Assembly: GCA_963971405.1 (NCBI GenBank)
Contig: OZ020491.1
Location: 8,860,855-8,924,854, forward strand
Source of the DNA: Psococerastis gibbosa
Lineage: Eukaryota > Arthropoda > Insecta > Psocodea > Psocidae
Length of the DNA stretch: 64,000 nucleotides
Direction: 5' to 3'
Part shown: in pieces, positions 23,401 to 38,000 of the stretch
How the letters are laid out: each line of letters starts with the position of its first letter
Position numbering within the stretch: position 1 is the first letter of the stretch
Notes under the pieces: generated by a model
Seen by the model: the letters and a program-made list of their open reading frames with translations, nothing else
Database searches by the model: none
Told to the model about the DNA's origin: nothing
Translations under genes and position numbers: made by a program

Positions 23401-25979
23401 TGCAGCCAATAGTTACAAAGTAGAAACAGCTAACATCTTACATTACTGCAAATAAACAATAGTGCGCTTTGTACAATAAATGAATATGTTAGTAGTATGA
23501 GATTAAATTAAATATAGACTACACGGTAAAAATATCTGGGTGTTCAAATAAATATGACTTGCATTTCGGGGGTAGCATATTAAATGTTTGAGGTCACACC
23601 AGACTAGCAGAAGATTGTTGCCCCATAATGCCACAATTCAAAACGTCGCTATTTAAACACTTCCATACATATATTTCAATAAAGGTCTATAACTCCATCC
23701 CTATATCAATTAAAAAAGCTCCAAGTCTCAATATATACAAGTCCCTTATAAGGAAGTCTATTAAAATTATCATGCGAAATTATCTGTCCTGAATTGCTTT
23801 GCTAAAAAGTTAATGTTAAAAGTTAATGTTCATTTTAAAATCCATTTTATTCTATTATATTTTATTTTTGTATTATAGCACGCATGTATTTTAATAACTT
23901 TAATAATTTAAATAGGTACGTTGTTTTTAATAGCACGACCTGAAGTTTAATTGTTTTGTTTTGTAACACAATTTTAAGAGAATTTATTTTGTATTGTAGA
24001 TTAAGTTTTTAGAATAAGTTTTGATATAAATGTTATCTATTAGGTCAAGGGGCCCATCACGGGAATTCCCAAAGGTGCCCCTCTGAACCACTAATGAAAT
24101 GTATGTAGAATGTATTCCTCGATAAATAAAATTTACTTTACTTTACGTCTTCTTGAAGAATTCAACGTATGGTCGGGGAATGATGAGCGCTACGTTCTGA
24201 CGGGTTCTGCTGTCAGTCGTTCCCTGTAGTTTATTCCCTGATCTCCTAATCTCGAGATTTCGGCGGATTTTCACGTTTTGAGGTCCCTGGAACACAAAAA
24301 AGTGTTTTTTACGAAATGTCGGTCTTTCGATCATGTCGTCGATTTGTGGGCAAATAAGTAGAGTAGGTTCAAAAAAATCATATCTTGAGACAATTTTACG
24401 TGGGACATTAGGTTTTGGTAGAGGAAAGATTCACGGTGATGTGTATATTTAATATATAAATAGGGAGACGTTGGAAAATTTCTATGAAGCCAAATTTTAT
24501 GTCTACCACGAAGGGGGGGGCGGTATATTTCCAAGCATGCTGCTAACCTGCTGTACATAATTGATACCTGTACTAATTTCTAGTTTAATTGAATTACTAT
24601 CGACCTAAGAAATTTAGCTGCTCATAGAAAACCTGCTTGTGGAATAATTTGGAATAGTTGGAATAACTTCTTGCCTAAGTCTGCCTAAGTGGAGACCCAG
24701 TGTGGGGTTCGTTGAAGCTAGCCGGTCCCAAGCCCGTAAAACACCCTCGGTTACGAAACTACCACTACATCAGCCTTGGAATGATTACACGATGACCGCG
24801 AAAGCTAGGGGCGGAAGTTCGTCCGAGATGGCGTGGTGTAGTGGCAGCGGCCAAAAGTCCCCCCGGGCTGGACGCGCCTACTTAAGAGAGTAAGAGAACT
24901 TCTTACTGATTTCGGAAGCTGGCGTGAAGCCGACCGCTCTAAAGTGCTCGGTTTTCTCTAGACCCGCCAGATCATAGAAATCATATAGAAACCTTCTGAA
25001 TGAGAGACTGGGGTTTTGCACAGACCATTCCCGAAAAAAAATGCAGAAAATAACGACTGCGAGAATCGACCAAGTGTTTTATTTTTATTGTAGTTTAAGT
25101 AGGTAAGCGTTGACGTCCCTTAGGCTAAGTAGGAAAATACGGTGCAATAAAATGATTATATAAAGCTCATGGCATTGATTGCATAGTTATAAAATGACTC
25201 ATATGGTCAACAAATTGATAACTTTATCTAAATTAAGAGTAATTTTATTGAAGTTCACCGATTGGGTGGTGAGCACTCAGAATAGGCATATGATTTGTTT
25301 TCCTCCTTTGACTTGACGTACTGTTGTAGCGCGTTTCCTGTCATCATTAATCTAGAATTATACAAGGTCGTGAAAAATTATTCAATGAAATTACAATTTT
25401 ATTCTGAAAGTTTCAGTTAGGCGCTTATTCCACCGACGTCAATTTTCAATGTGCATGTGGATGGCGTGGTAGCAGACATCATTAATTAGTCGTCTCCGCC
25501 TTATTATAACTTAATTGATAATAGATAAGTTAAGTATCTACATTATAGTCTCCTTAAAATATGGCAAAGACTAATTAATGATGTCTGCTACCACGTCATC
25601 CACATGCACATTGAAAATTGACGCCGGTGGAATAAGCGCCTTAGGGTAATTAGTAGCTTGTTGTGCATACTAGACTCAGCAGCGGCGGGTCGTATGGGGG
25701 ATAGGGGCCTTAATATAGCCTACGTTTAATTCTTATTTATAGGTACACTAAGCTTATTCTTAATCCAAATTTGTTACATTTTATTTTCCATTTTTTAGTT
25801 GAATTTTCTTTAAAAGCGTGTTTTTAGTTTTTTAAACTATTATTTATTTGTTATAGAGTTTATTTTATTTTATTTTTACTTGTTATATAAATATTAATAG
25901 GCGGTTTCCTCCCATTGACAATTTCTCATTTCTCCTTCCATCCTTCTAACCATTTCTTTACACCCGCTTTTAACTCATA

Positions 25980-26010
<31 letters not shown>

Positions 26011-29000
26011 GGGAGGATGGTTTGGGGAGGAAAGTGGATATGGTAGAATGTGGGGCAGGAAGGAATCGCAGCAGTACGGCAACTGGGAAAGGCGCAGTAT
26101 GACGTACTTTGGGGGAAGGGGGTTCAAAGTTAGTCCTGTACTTAGGCAGGTTCGTTAGTGGGTCTGAGTGTAGCTGTGAAAGAAAAGTGGGTCTGAACGT
26201 AGCTGTGAAAGAAGCCCCTGATAACAGTTATATGAATTTAAGACTTCGCCTTTAAAATTTGAGGTTTTTGCTCGGGTGGTCCTGAATTCCCCCTGGGCCT
26301 CAATGGCCCACGGCCGCCACTGTAAAGATTTCCTCAGAATGGTCGGAGGTCCTTGGTGTGGTAAATTGTGGCGTGCTAGTAGTTTTCAACCATTAAGGGA
26401 CGCCATTAAATAGCTGTTAGTGTTATTTGCATTGGCTTGACGTCATGAAGCCGGACAGCGGGTATAGTTGTGGATGGAAGGACTTGACATAATTACTATT
26501 GCGCAGTCACTTCATGTTAGCTATCGTGACTACCGGACAACTTCTCCTTAATTTCTCATTTAACGATTTTTAATAGTATGTAACTGTGAACTTACATCTC
26601 TGGCATGGGTGAATTTTACAGACACACTGTACTGTGGGAATGTTAGTTAGATTTGCATTTTATTGGACTTGGAAGGAGCCTCCCCGAAGATTGCGCTTAT
26701 GAGCGATCGGGCGTCCCTGGTAACGGCGGGAATTACCCCGTCGGCCAATCCTTCCACCACCGGGTCAAGTATTGGACTTTTAGGTCTGACTTGCAAATAA
26801 ATGATTATTTATATTTATTTATATTTAACATGTTGCAAAAAATACAGTCTGGATTGCGGGCGAAGACGAAATAATATCATACATAATATAATATACAGGG
26901 CGTTTTAGACCGCCCAGACACGCCCTTTACCTTGGTTTTTATTAGGTAGCATTAATTTTTTTTTTTTTTTTAAGGAAAGGGAGTTTTGAGGGGAGGGCAT
27001 ATTAGGGATCTCGGAATTTTCAAACGCAAAGAAGAAAGAAAGAAAATTTGTCTTTATTGTCATATGGGCGAATTTTGAGCCTCATGTAGTATAGGTATGT
27101 CATGTTGCAAATAAAATGCCTTTTAATAAAAATAAATAAATAAAAAATTATAAGCCTAGCCTAGTAGAGGTTCAGGCACAATAATTAATACGAACTTGTC
27201 AAAAATTTAATGCTTATCATTTTCTGTTTTTCCAGAATGAATTCAAAGTCAGCACAAAATTATTACATTGTGTCAATTTCAGAACGAACGAAATGTCTTA
27301 AAATGAGCTGTCATTCGATATGCTACATGACATGTGTTTTTACATTTGGAAATTCCAAAATACCGCCTATGACACCCAAAAACTCCCATTTCCGGGGGCC
27401 AAAATAACGTACAAGATAGTTTGACCCCTATTTTGTAATTACATATTCTACAGGATTTATGAATTCCTCGTAGTAACCGAAATAAAAAGGGTGTACGGGG
27501 GGTCTGAAACATATAATATAATTATTAATGAAGCATCTAACTCATTCGTACCTAATGAGCAAAGACCTACCACCCCAATGTAACCAGTGTGCTAGCCCAC
27601 TTACTGTTGAACACATACTTGCAGATTGCCCAAACTATCAAACAGCCCGTGCAATGTACAACATACAATCAACTCTCTCTCTCTCATCCTGGGAGACGAC
27701 GTTAGTAATGTCGTCTCACTTTCAGTATTTCTCCACGACACAGAGCTTCTGAAAGCGATATAACTACTAAGACAACTTAGAGTCTTGGCGCATATGCCTC
27801 GCGTGGCCTCGCGCCCTTAAATTAATAAATAAAATAAAAAATTATTTAGCAGAATTTTTTTTCAAACCTTAAGAACCTTAAGAATAAGTGTTCGGCCTCG
27901 AATTGTTGTACTATACTGTGTGTACATATTTTTACTATTATTTCGGTTGTTGCAGGTTTTCGGTCTCGGTAATAAGACTTATGAGCATTATAACGAAGTA
28001 GCAATTTATGTCGACAAACGTATGGAAGAATTGGGTGCGACACGAGTCTTCGAGCTTGGACTGGGAGATGATGACGCAAAGTAAGTTGGTGTATTGAAGG
28101 GAAAGCTTTACTATAATCTTCTAACTCTTCTACTAGTGAGGCTAAGTCTATCCAGACAAGAAAGGCCCTGAAAAAATAATGGCGGCTATTATTACAATGT
28201 ATTCTGCTAATGGACAACTTTCGTACAGGAAAATGCTTGCGCCCAACCAATTAGATCATTCAAATCACTCCAATCTCACGTTACCCACATTTTAACCATC
28301 ATACTTAAATTGATGGAGGGGGGGAGGGGGGATTTCCCCTACATAATAACGTTTTTTAAAAAAGAAAATTTTTTAAGCAAAAGAAAATAATTTTAAGGCG
28401 TTAAAACACATTTAGTAATGCATTAAAATAGGTTTTCAAAAATTGTCAAGCAGCCTATTATTACCTATACAAGCGGTTTTTTAAAAAGTGAAAACTTCTT
28501 TAGCGGAGTTGAGCACTTTAGATTTTAGATGAGGGATAAAAAGGAAAATTGTAATGAAAGTAATTGCAATGTAAGAAGACTATGCACCTAGGGTGTGTTC
28601 AATGATAAACGAAAAAAACCGCCTGATTAACGTAAAAAGACCTATTTTGACTATGGGCACTATACACATACTGCACAGCAATTTGTATGCAGAACAAAAT
28701 GGTTAACGTAAGAATACCGGTTTTTTGTGTTTTGTAGCATTGAAGACGATTTCATCACATGGAAGGACCGATTCTGGCCTGCAGTTTGCGAGTTTTTTGG
28801 CATTGAGGCGACTGGAGAGGATGTGAGTGTGCGACAATACAGACTGACGGAGCACGAGGAGTATGATCCAGAGCGGATCTTCACCGGCGAAGTCGCCAGG
28901 CTGCACTCTCTCAAGACGCAGCGACCGTAAGTTTCATGTTAAATAATGCACAGTAAGCCTCCCAGAGATAATTGAATAAGATCAGACCCCAGGCACCCGT

Positions 29001-32000
29001 CACCCACCAGGAGACAAGGACCAATGTGAAAATCAACAATGCAGCATAGCAAAGTGGATACCTGCAGCCCTGTTATGGCGATTTGTGATTAACGTAACAC
29101 CGGGGCTTATTCAATTGTTTTAAACAAATGAGCGCAAAATGCGCGCGAAATTCAAATTGATAAACTGATCATCGATTATATTTTTGGTGAGTTTTAAATT
29201 TTTTTCTCCCTTCGATGTAGACACATTAATAAAAATTCTTATTATATTTCAAAATTCTACCTGTATATTTTAATGTATATTATTGAAGTATTTCCTTCAT
29301 TTAAAAAACAATGCAACCATTCTCTTGTATTATAATAATTTATTAATCTGAATTTCGCACGCATGTTTTAACACCGTCACGTGACACCTTACTAATGCGG
29401 TATTAAAAAATAAACCCCCGTGTTGCGTTTATCCCAAATAGCAGTAATAGGGCTGCTGGACTCTTGCAAAACTTCTTGCTTTACTCGTGCAAGTTCACTG
29501 CACCACCATATTATAACGCTCTGTAATAGTCAAATAACGCGTGTGCAATCCAAGCCTAATTTTCAGTCAATATCCTTTAAGAATGTAGAGTAGTGGTATA
29601 GACTCCGGCTTTCAGCCGAAAGGTAATTGGTTCGAGTCCCACACTTGCTACATTTTCAGGCCATGCTTCGGAGGGCATGTAAAGCAGGCGGTCCCGGGTC
29701 TTCCTAGTTGAGTGTAAGAGAGGGCTTTATAGCCCTAACTCGGCTAGGTTGGCTTAGTAATAGAACAAAAGAAGTCAATATATATTGTATACATCAGAAT
29801 TTGCTTTGTCTCAAGCTTTACAGTCATGAATTGAACTTGATTATTCATTGTGTCAGTGATAAATTCATTCAAATTCGATTAGATTAATGATTGTCTGGAC
29901 AGTGTAATCTTTGTTCCATTGTTTAGTATAGTATATTTCCAGATTAAAATAATATAATGACTTATTATCATCATCAAGGCGACGCCCGTGCGTCGTGCGC
30001 GGTTTTTACATCTAGATATATAATGTAAGGGGTTACTGAACCAGGAGAAAAGGAGATTGGGTGACGTCAAGGTCTTTTTATGGACGTTAGATCTACTTTT
30101 AGTACCCTGCCAACGACACCATCGGTTTTTAGACCTTATTGGTATTGTTTTCTAGACATTTGGAAACTGGTTCGACAATGGGCAAGCTCAGACTAGCTTA
30201 CCATTTACATTGTAACAGGCGTTAGCTCGACTTAACCCAGTTATTATTATTATTATTATTGTTGAAAATAAAAATAAAAATAAAATAAATAAGTAAATAA
30301 AAAAACAGTATAAATAAAAAATAATAAAAATTATTATTTTAAAATAAGAAAAAATAATTTGATAATATCTTGTTTTAGCAGCACTGTATAAGTTCTCTGT
30401 CCCAATCAAGCTTTATGTCTATTGTTTTTGTTTTTATTGTTTTGTAAATATTAGGGCTCTATATTAGACAGGTATTGTCATCCGCCATTTTTTATCCATT
30501 ATAAGTCTGGTGTATAAGCCAAGCATTGGGAGTTTACCCATCAATTATTAGAAATTTATCGTTGTTTATTTATTTTTATTTAAAAAACGTTCTACCAATT
30601 AGGGTAGTGTTTAATAAAATAATACTAAAACGTGTTTTCGTTTTTTTCAATCTTTTGAATTTCTTAAAAATAATTACAATACTTACCATGTAGGAAATAA
30701 AGGATAAAAGATGGCGGATGACAATACCCGGGTATATAGTGCCTTAGTAAATATATGCTCCTTATCCAGGGGATACTGGGCAGGGAAAAGAAAGAAAGAA
30801 ATAAGAAAGGTTAATCGCGTGCAAACAATTTAATGAATGTATTCGGTTAACCTTCTCAATCACCTCACTAAGTAATCAAATAGGTGTCGAGTTACGACAC
30901 GTCTCCGATCGCAAAGTATGTGGAGACTCACACTAGTACAAGCACGGTGCCACCTTTTGAGCGTTTTCGGTGGCAAGGTTGTAGCGTGCTAGTACTTGTG
31001 CGAGTATCTGCACACCTTGCGGTCGGAGACGTGTCGCAACTCTACACAAGTACCTATTAGGTGACTTAGTGAGGCGATTGAAGAGGTTAATCGGATACAT
31101 TCATTAAATTGTTTGTATGCGATTTTACCTTTATTAAAAGAAATAAACCTTGCCAACGAAGTCGCTGTGAAGTATGGGAGCGAGTCTGCCCCGAGATTAG
31201 CTAGGGCAATACCAAACCGAGCTTCCGTTCCGTATATTAAGGTTCGATCGCTCTCGTCTATACATGACCTATCATCTTCTCCAAGTTACAGCCGGCTGGC
31301 TGGTTGGCGGTAACATAACTCCCCTCGACCCTGGCAAGCCCTCTTCAGCTCCATGTACGTACTGGTCCCTGCAACCTCCATCACTTGCTGCAGATATTCC
31401 TTTCTTGGGTGCCCTTCTATGGCGCGAAGTCCTCGTGTCGTGTACTGTTTCTTTATTATTATCTTTTTGTTATTCTGTCGTTTGTTTCAGACCTTTCGAC
31501 GCCAAGAACCCGTACTTGTCGAAGATGTTGGTGAATCGAGAGCTACACAAGGGTGGCGACAGGTCGTGTATGCATATTGAATTTGACATTGAGGGCTCAA
31601 AAATGCGATACGATGCAGGTATGTTGAATTGATATATAGTATTGTATATACCGTAAAATAGGCGGAATAATAATATATTATATATAATAATATACTGTGT
31701 TAATCGTTATTAGAAGCAAGTCATTTCAAGTTTATTCTGTTTGATGAACGTGATTTTATTTTTAGGTGATCACTTGGCTGTGTATCCTCAGAACGATGAA
31801 GCCCTGGTCAACAAATTGGAAACATCGTTGAACAAGAATTTAGACACAGTTTTTACTCTCACCAATACGGATGGCAAGTATTTTAGAATGTATTCAATGT
31901 TAAAACGAACTACTTGCGTTACATCTAGTTTCTTAAAAAATCACTTTCGGCATGACTCATACTGTAGGTATCCATAAGGCGGCTATTCTACTTGTCAATA

Positions 32001-35000
32001 TTCCGTCATTTATGCATCAATAATAAGTCTCTACCATATTATAACCTAATTTATAATAGATAAGTTAAGTATCTACATAATAGTCTCCTTAAAACAAACG
32101 TCTCATCAATTTTTGATGCAAAAAGAACAGGTAGTTTTATTCGCCTACAAAATCTAATATTCTAAAGAGTACCAATATTTATTACTTAACATTTTAAATT
32201 AGCTATCGGTCTTTGTCTGTGCGTCAGAAGTTACAACAAGGTCGTTATCATTATTTTTCTAACATTCAAAAAAAATTTCTTCTAACAATTCTTCGCCTGG
32301 CGTGCAGTTTTACATGCCAACATTACATGCACCTGAACAGTAGAGCTCGACTATAAGAGACAAATCTAATGGTTTTCTAGTAACAGTGGCTCAAGTACTG
32401 CCAGTTAGAAAACAGTGTTGTTGTTTCCAACGCCTACTTTCAGCATTTCTGCTTTAAGCAACCCTGTCAGCCTGGCGGGGGGAGTGAGTCTCTTTGTTAA
32501 CCTGAGGCACCCTAAGGGCAGACTCTTTCATCTCGGGGGAAAGGGGAGTTGACTGACAGGGTGGACCTCCTGATTATAGTGGATTCCGACCCACTTGGGG
32601 AACATGATAAAGTCACACGATTAAATCGGAGGTGACCAGGACTGGACACGTACCTATACTTAAATAAGCGCGATATCATGTCCCACCATGTTCCACTGCC
32701 AACGCTGTGCACACTACCAAGTTTGCCGCAGTTTGAAACATGCTCTGTTCTAATGGAATCAACATGGTAAGGCCGTTGGCAAAAAAGTATTAAAGTCAAG
32801 TATTTTTTCTCCGTTTTGTGTCAATTTCACCTCTTTAATTTCAATCAATTCTTTTGAAAGCGAGATGTTTTCCGTTACTAAGCGAGTTACATTACATTAC
32901 ACGTCTTTATGCCTCGGCCGCATCAACAGAATCTCCCTTAACATCCTAGCTTCACTAGCCGAGTTCTGCTTCACCACGTTCTACATATCCACTGATGTAG
33001 CTTCACAGCAAAGGCCTCGTTTTTTTTTTTACATAAATCCTCAACGACGGAATATTGACATGTGGAATAGCCGCCTAAGCTATGTGCTTCCTATTGGGAA
33101 GACACAAATGTAAATATTTTAAAGAATACAAATATAGTCTAGTCAAAGGGCACATGTTTTGAGAAAATGATTAATTTTGACTGTCCATTGTCATTATGAC
33201 CGTTAAAATAAAACCGAGTATTTGGAAGCATCTGGAGCTCAGAATTTATTGATCTGGGATACATTTTTAAATGATGTTTTATACTTATTGCAGAGGATTC
33301 AACGAAAAAGCATCCGTTCCCTTGCCCTTGCTCGTACCGAACGGCTCTTACTTATTACCTAGATATTACCTCAAACCCTAGGACTCACGTGCTGAAAGAA
33401 TTGTCGGAATACGCCTCCGACCCCAAGGTAAGATAATTACTTATTATTTTTACTAATAAATGAATAAAAAAAATTCAATTGGATTTAGTGTTGGTTTCGA
33501 GGATACAATCCTAGACGCAATTTAATTTTAAAAAAAAACTAGTTTTGTGAACAAGTCACAGACAGGAAAAAATCCTTTTGTCACCACTCCATGCTCAAAC
33601 ATGGTCATCTCATGACAAATGACGGTATGACCCGCCCCCGAGTTGCCGTAACTGAGACCTGCGCGGTCTTCGCTGGCTACACTGCAACACCTGCTCGGAA
33701 AAACGAACATATAAACATATGGACTCGCAACAGCAAACCAGTCGGCAGGATGCCCGCGGCCATTTGCATTGTTTTATAAGCTCAAATAAAATTCATTATT
33801 TCTAATGTATTTGATTGAATTTTGCTTTTTTATATAAAACGATAACTTTAAACATTAACTGATAAATCTTGCTTAAAATTACTTACAATCTTTTAAAGCT
33901 TTTAAAATTATTAAAAATGTAAAAAAATGAGATCTACAACGGGGGCGGCTAAGAAAGCATGCATAGAAGGTATCAATGCAAATGGCTGCTTGAATCCTCA
34001 ATCTGAAAAATTCTCATCTATGTTTAGCTTATAGTACGCTTAGTTACGCATCCAGTTTACATGGAAATGACGAAAAGGTCATATCCCACGTCATTGTGTA
34101 CCTCAAGTGAACCGCCCTCCTCTTCACAACACTCTGAGGAGACCTTGTGGTTGACGACAATATGAGCGCAGAAGCCGAGAAGAGCAATGCGCCTATTAAG
34201 TTTAAAGAAATAAATAAATGAACAATAGTTAGTGAAAGCGTTCTCAAAATTAAAAGGAAAATAATATACTTGAACTCTCGTAGTCGGTAGATTTTGACGT
34301 CCCAAAAAAAAGAACCGGTCCTAGTTTACTCGAACATGCTTTCCAATTAGTAGATAGAGAAAATGAGTTATTTCGTGGTAAATAATTTTCCTATGGTTAA
34401 ATTTCGGATATCTCCGGGGGGTTGTCCAACTGACGACGTCACTGGAGGTGGAGGTAAGGTAAATTATAGATAGGTCAGACCAACACATTACCACACAGTA
34501 ATAATGGCATGGCACGCAATGCTTTTGACCGTGAATTTTCTATCATTTTTTCAAAAAAACTTTTTTTTCCACAAAACCAAAACGTTTTTTGCGAAAGCAA
34601 CCTGTCCGGTTTCGTTACTCAATTTAACACCTAAAATATGCCTGAAGGTAGAAATCACCGATCGAAAGGTTTTTATTTTTTAGTCATTTTTTATTAAAAT
34701 TTAGTTATTTTTATTTTTTTACCCCCAGAAGCAAACTATCAAGGGGGAGCGACCCCCCGCATTTTGTCAACATTAATAACGACTACAATATATGTGAATT
34801 TAAAAGAAATCGTTGGAGCCGTTTTTGAGAAATAATTTTTTTAGACAGTTTTTTTAGAATAAACCCCCCCCCCCCCCCAAATTGAATTAGCCCAAAATAA
34901 AAAAACTGTCCCGAGGTATGATTTTTGTGAACCTACATGCTAAATTTCATAGAAATCGACGGAGTAGTTTGCCCGGAAATCGATGAACAGACAGACAGAG

Positions 35001-38000
35001 CGACAGACATACATTTTATAAAAAACACGTTTTTAGGTTCCTGGGACCTCAAAACGTGTAAATCCGTTGAAATATTGGAATCGAAAATGTCGACCATAGC
35101 AGCTTTCCTTATACTACGTATAAATTGGAAAGCTAAACTCATCTTTCACTTGGTTCTTTTCAGGAGAAAGAAATGTTGAAACAAATGTCGAGTACAAGCG
35201 CTGAGGGCAAAGCCCTGTACCAGCAGTGGGTCATTCAGGACAATAGGAATATTGTACACGTATTGGAGGACATGCCCAGTTGTAAGCCATCTGTCGACCA
35301 CCTCTGTGAACTACTGCCCCGCCTGCAGTGCCGCTACTATTCCATTTCATCGTCTAGCAAGGTATTTCTGCTTTTAGCTGACCACAACACTCACTCTATG
35401 GTCCCATCGCATTTTTTTTTAGGTAACTTGAAGATAACCGAAATTATAGTTTATAGAAAAACTGGGCTTGGCGGGATTCGAACCCACAATCTACGCCTAA
35501 CCGGGGCGTCGTCTTACCAGCTGGACCACAACTTGTAGATTCCGAATCGGAAAATACTAGTCAGCTTACTCGATTGTCTGGGCTGGTGGGCAACTGCGAG
35601 CCGCTCTTACAGACAGGAGGAAGTTCTGTTGTTGCGTATGCGTCTTGGCCACTCCAGGCCCACACACGGTCGTCTCATGGCAAATGACCCGCCACCGACT
35701 TGCCATAACTGTGACCTGCCCGGTCTACGCTGGCCCCAGAGTTCTTCCCGCAGCAACACCTGCTCCCCCGTCAAGATGTACCTCTTCAAAAACATGCTGC
35801 GTAGAGTTTGGGGCTGATAACATAATAAGCGTCTATTAAATAAATTAAATTCAAACGGACTCTTGATAGAACTCCTTAGCTATAGATTTGCGTGCATGTG
35901 GCAGGTAAATTAGTATATATTTGTTTGTGGCGTGTTGCAGTTGTTTCCTAATACAATTCACGTGACGGCGGTCGTTGTCGAGTACGAGACGCCAACGAAG
36001 CGCGTCAACAAAGGAGTCGCCACCACCTGGCTGAGAGATCATAAACCACAAGGAGACCAAATAAGTTTCGCTTCAATTTTCATCAGAAAGTCACAATTCA
36101 GGTAATTAAGAGAAAATCGAATGGGGGAAAAGCCGAGCAAATATAAAGAACCGGTCCGAGTTTACTCGAACATGCTTTCCAAATTATTAACATTAGTAGA
36201 TAGAGAATATTAGTAATTTCATGGTAAATAATTTTCCAGTGGTTAATAAATTTCCGATATCTCGGGGGGGGGGGGGGGGGGGGCTGACGTCACTGGTAGA
36301 GAGATAAATTCTAGATAGGTCAGACGACCAACAACACATTAATTACCCCACACAGCAATAATGGCAGGGCACGCAATTTATTTGAGCGCGAATTTTCTAT
36401 CATTTTTTCAAAAAAACGATTATTTATTTATTTATTTATTTATTTAAAAAGTAATTTTTGTGCAAAACCAAATGGTTTTTTGGGAAAGCAGCCTGTCCGG
36501 TTTCATTACTCAATTTAACACCTAAAACATTCCTGAAGGTAGAAATCATCGATAGAAAGGGAAGAAAAATTATATTTTAGCCATTTTTAATGAAAATTTA
36601 GTTATTTTTATTTTTTTTACCCCCAGAAGCAAACTATCAAGGGGCAAGCGACCCCCCGCATTTTGTCAACATTAATAACGACTACAATATATGTGAATTT
36701 AAAAGAAATCGTTGGAGCCGTTTTTGAGAAATAATTTTTTAGAGACAGACAGACATTTCGTAAAAACCACTTTTTTGGGTTCCTGGGACCTGAAAACGTG
36801 TAAATCCGTTTAAATCTCGGAATCGAACATTTCGACCATCAAAAGCTCTCCTTACACTACGTATAAATTGGAAAGCAAAAATTAAATGTCACATGAAATA
36901 TCGATCGTAGAGCTGACATATATATCAGATCCATTGGAGAAGAATATAGTATAGGCGGTTATTCCACCGACGTCAATAGTTCACTAATGTTTGACGTGGT
37001 AGCAGACATTAAAGACAGTGTAAAAATGTCTGCTACCACGTCAATATCAACAATATTTTGACTATTGACGTCGGTGGAATACGCGCCATATTGATAGATT
37101 GATATGTGCCTGTTTCTGACACTACTTCGTCTACCTATCAGAGATCTGCTCAGACTGGGCCCCATAGCAGTGTAAATCGGCCACTTTAGATGCAGAACAC
37201 AGCACAGAACTACCTCCAGACCAGCCTTTACCGAATCAAACCAATGCCGGACGGATCCAGACATCCATGCACACCCATGGAGGTACATCATCTCCATCAC
37301 TTCCAAGACCTAGCGGACGTTGAGAGAGCGGAAAAGTCCTGAAAAAACACTGGCATCTCTCTACTTGTTACTTGTTATGACTGTTAACTTTTTTCTGTTA
37401 TCAGATTACCTACGAGGACACAAACTCCAATTATAATGATTGGCCCGGGTACAGGCCTTGCACCATTCCGAGGATTTATTCAGGAGAGGCAGCTTGCCAA
37501 GGAAGAAGGTGGGTAATCTAATTCAATATAATTGAAGATCATGCATATATGATTTCAACATCTGCCATATCAGTTGGTTGGAAAAGCGTTAAGTGCTGTT
37601 CCTACGTAACAATGTAGCAAATTAACATATGAATCCAATATGGCCGTTAGTCACTGTTTTTAATGACAAACCCACGAAACAGCAATCAGCTGAGCTGTAA
37701 ATATTGTTGTGACCAAACTCCAGTTAAACTTGTATGATGGAATTTTAATATTGTAAAATTTTGGCTGCAGGTAAGCCTATTGGAGAGACAATCCTCTATT
37801 TTGGTTGTCGCAAAAGCACGGAGGATTTCTTATACAAGGAAGAGCTAGAAGACTACGTCGCCAAAGGGACGTTAACACTTCATGTGGCCTTATCGCGAGA
37901 GCAGAAGGAAAAGGTGTATGTGACACATTTACTCGCTCAGCACGCTGATGAGATTTGGAAAGTTATTGGCGAGAATAACGGTCATCTATATGTTTGCGGG

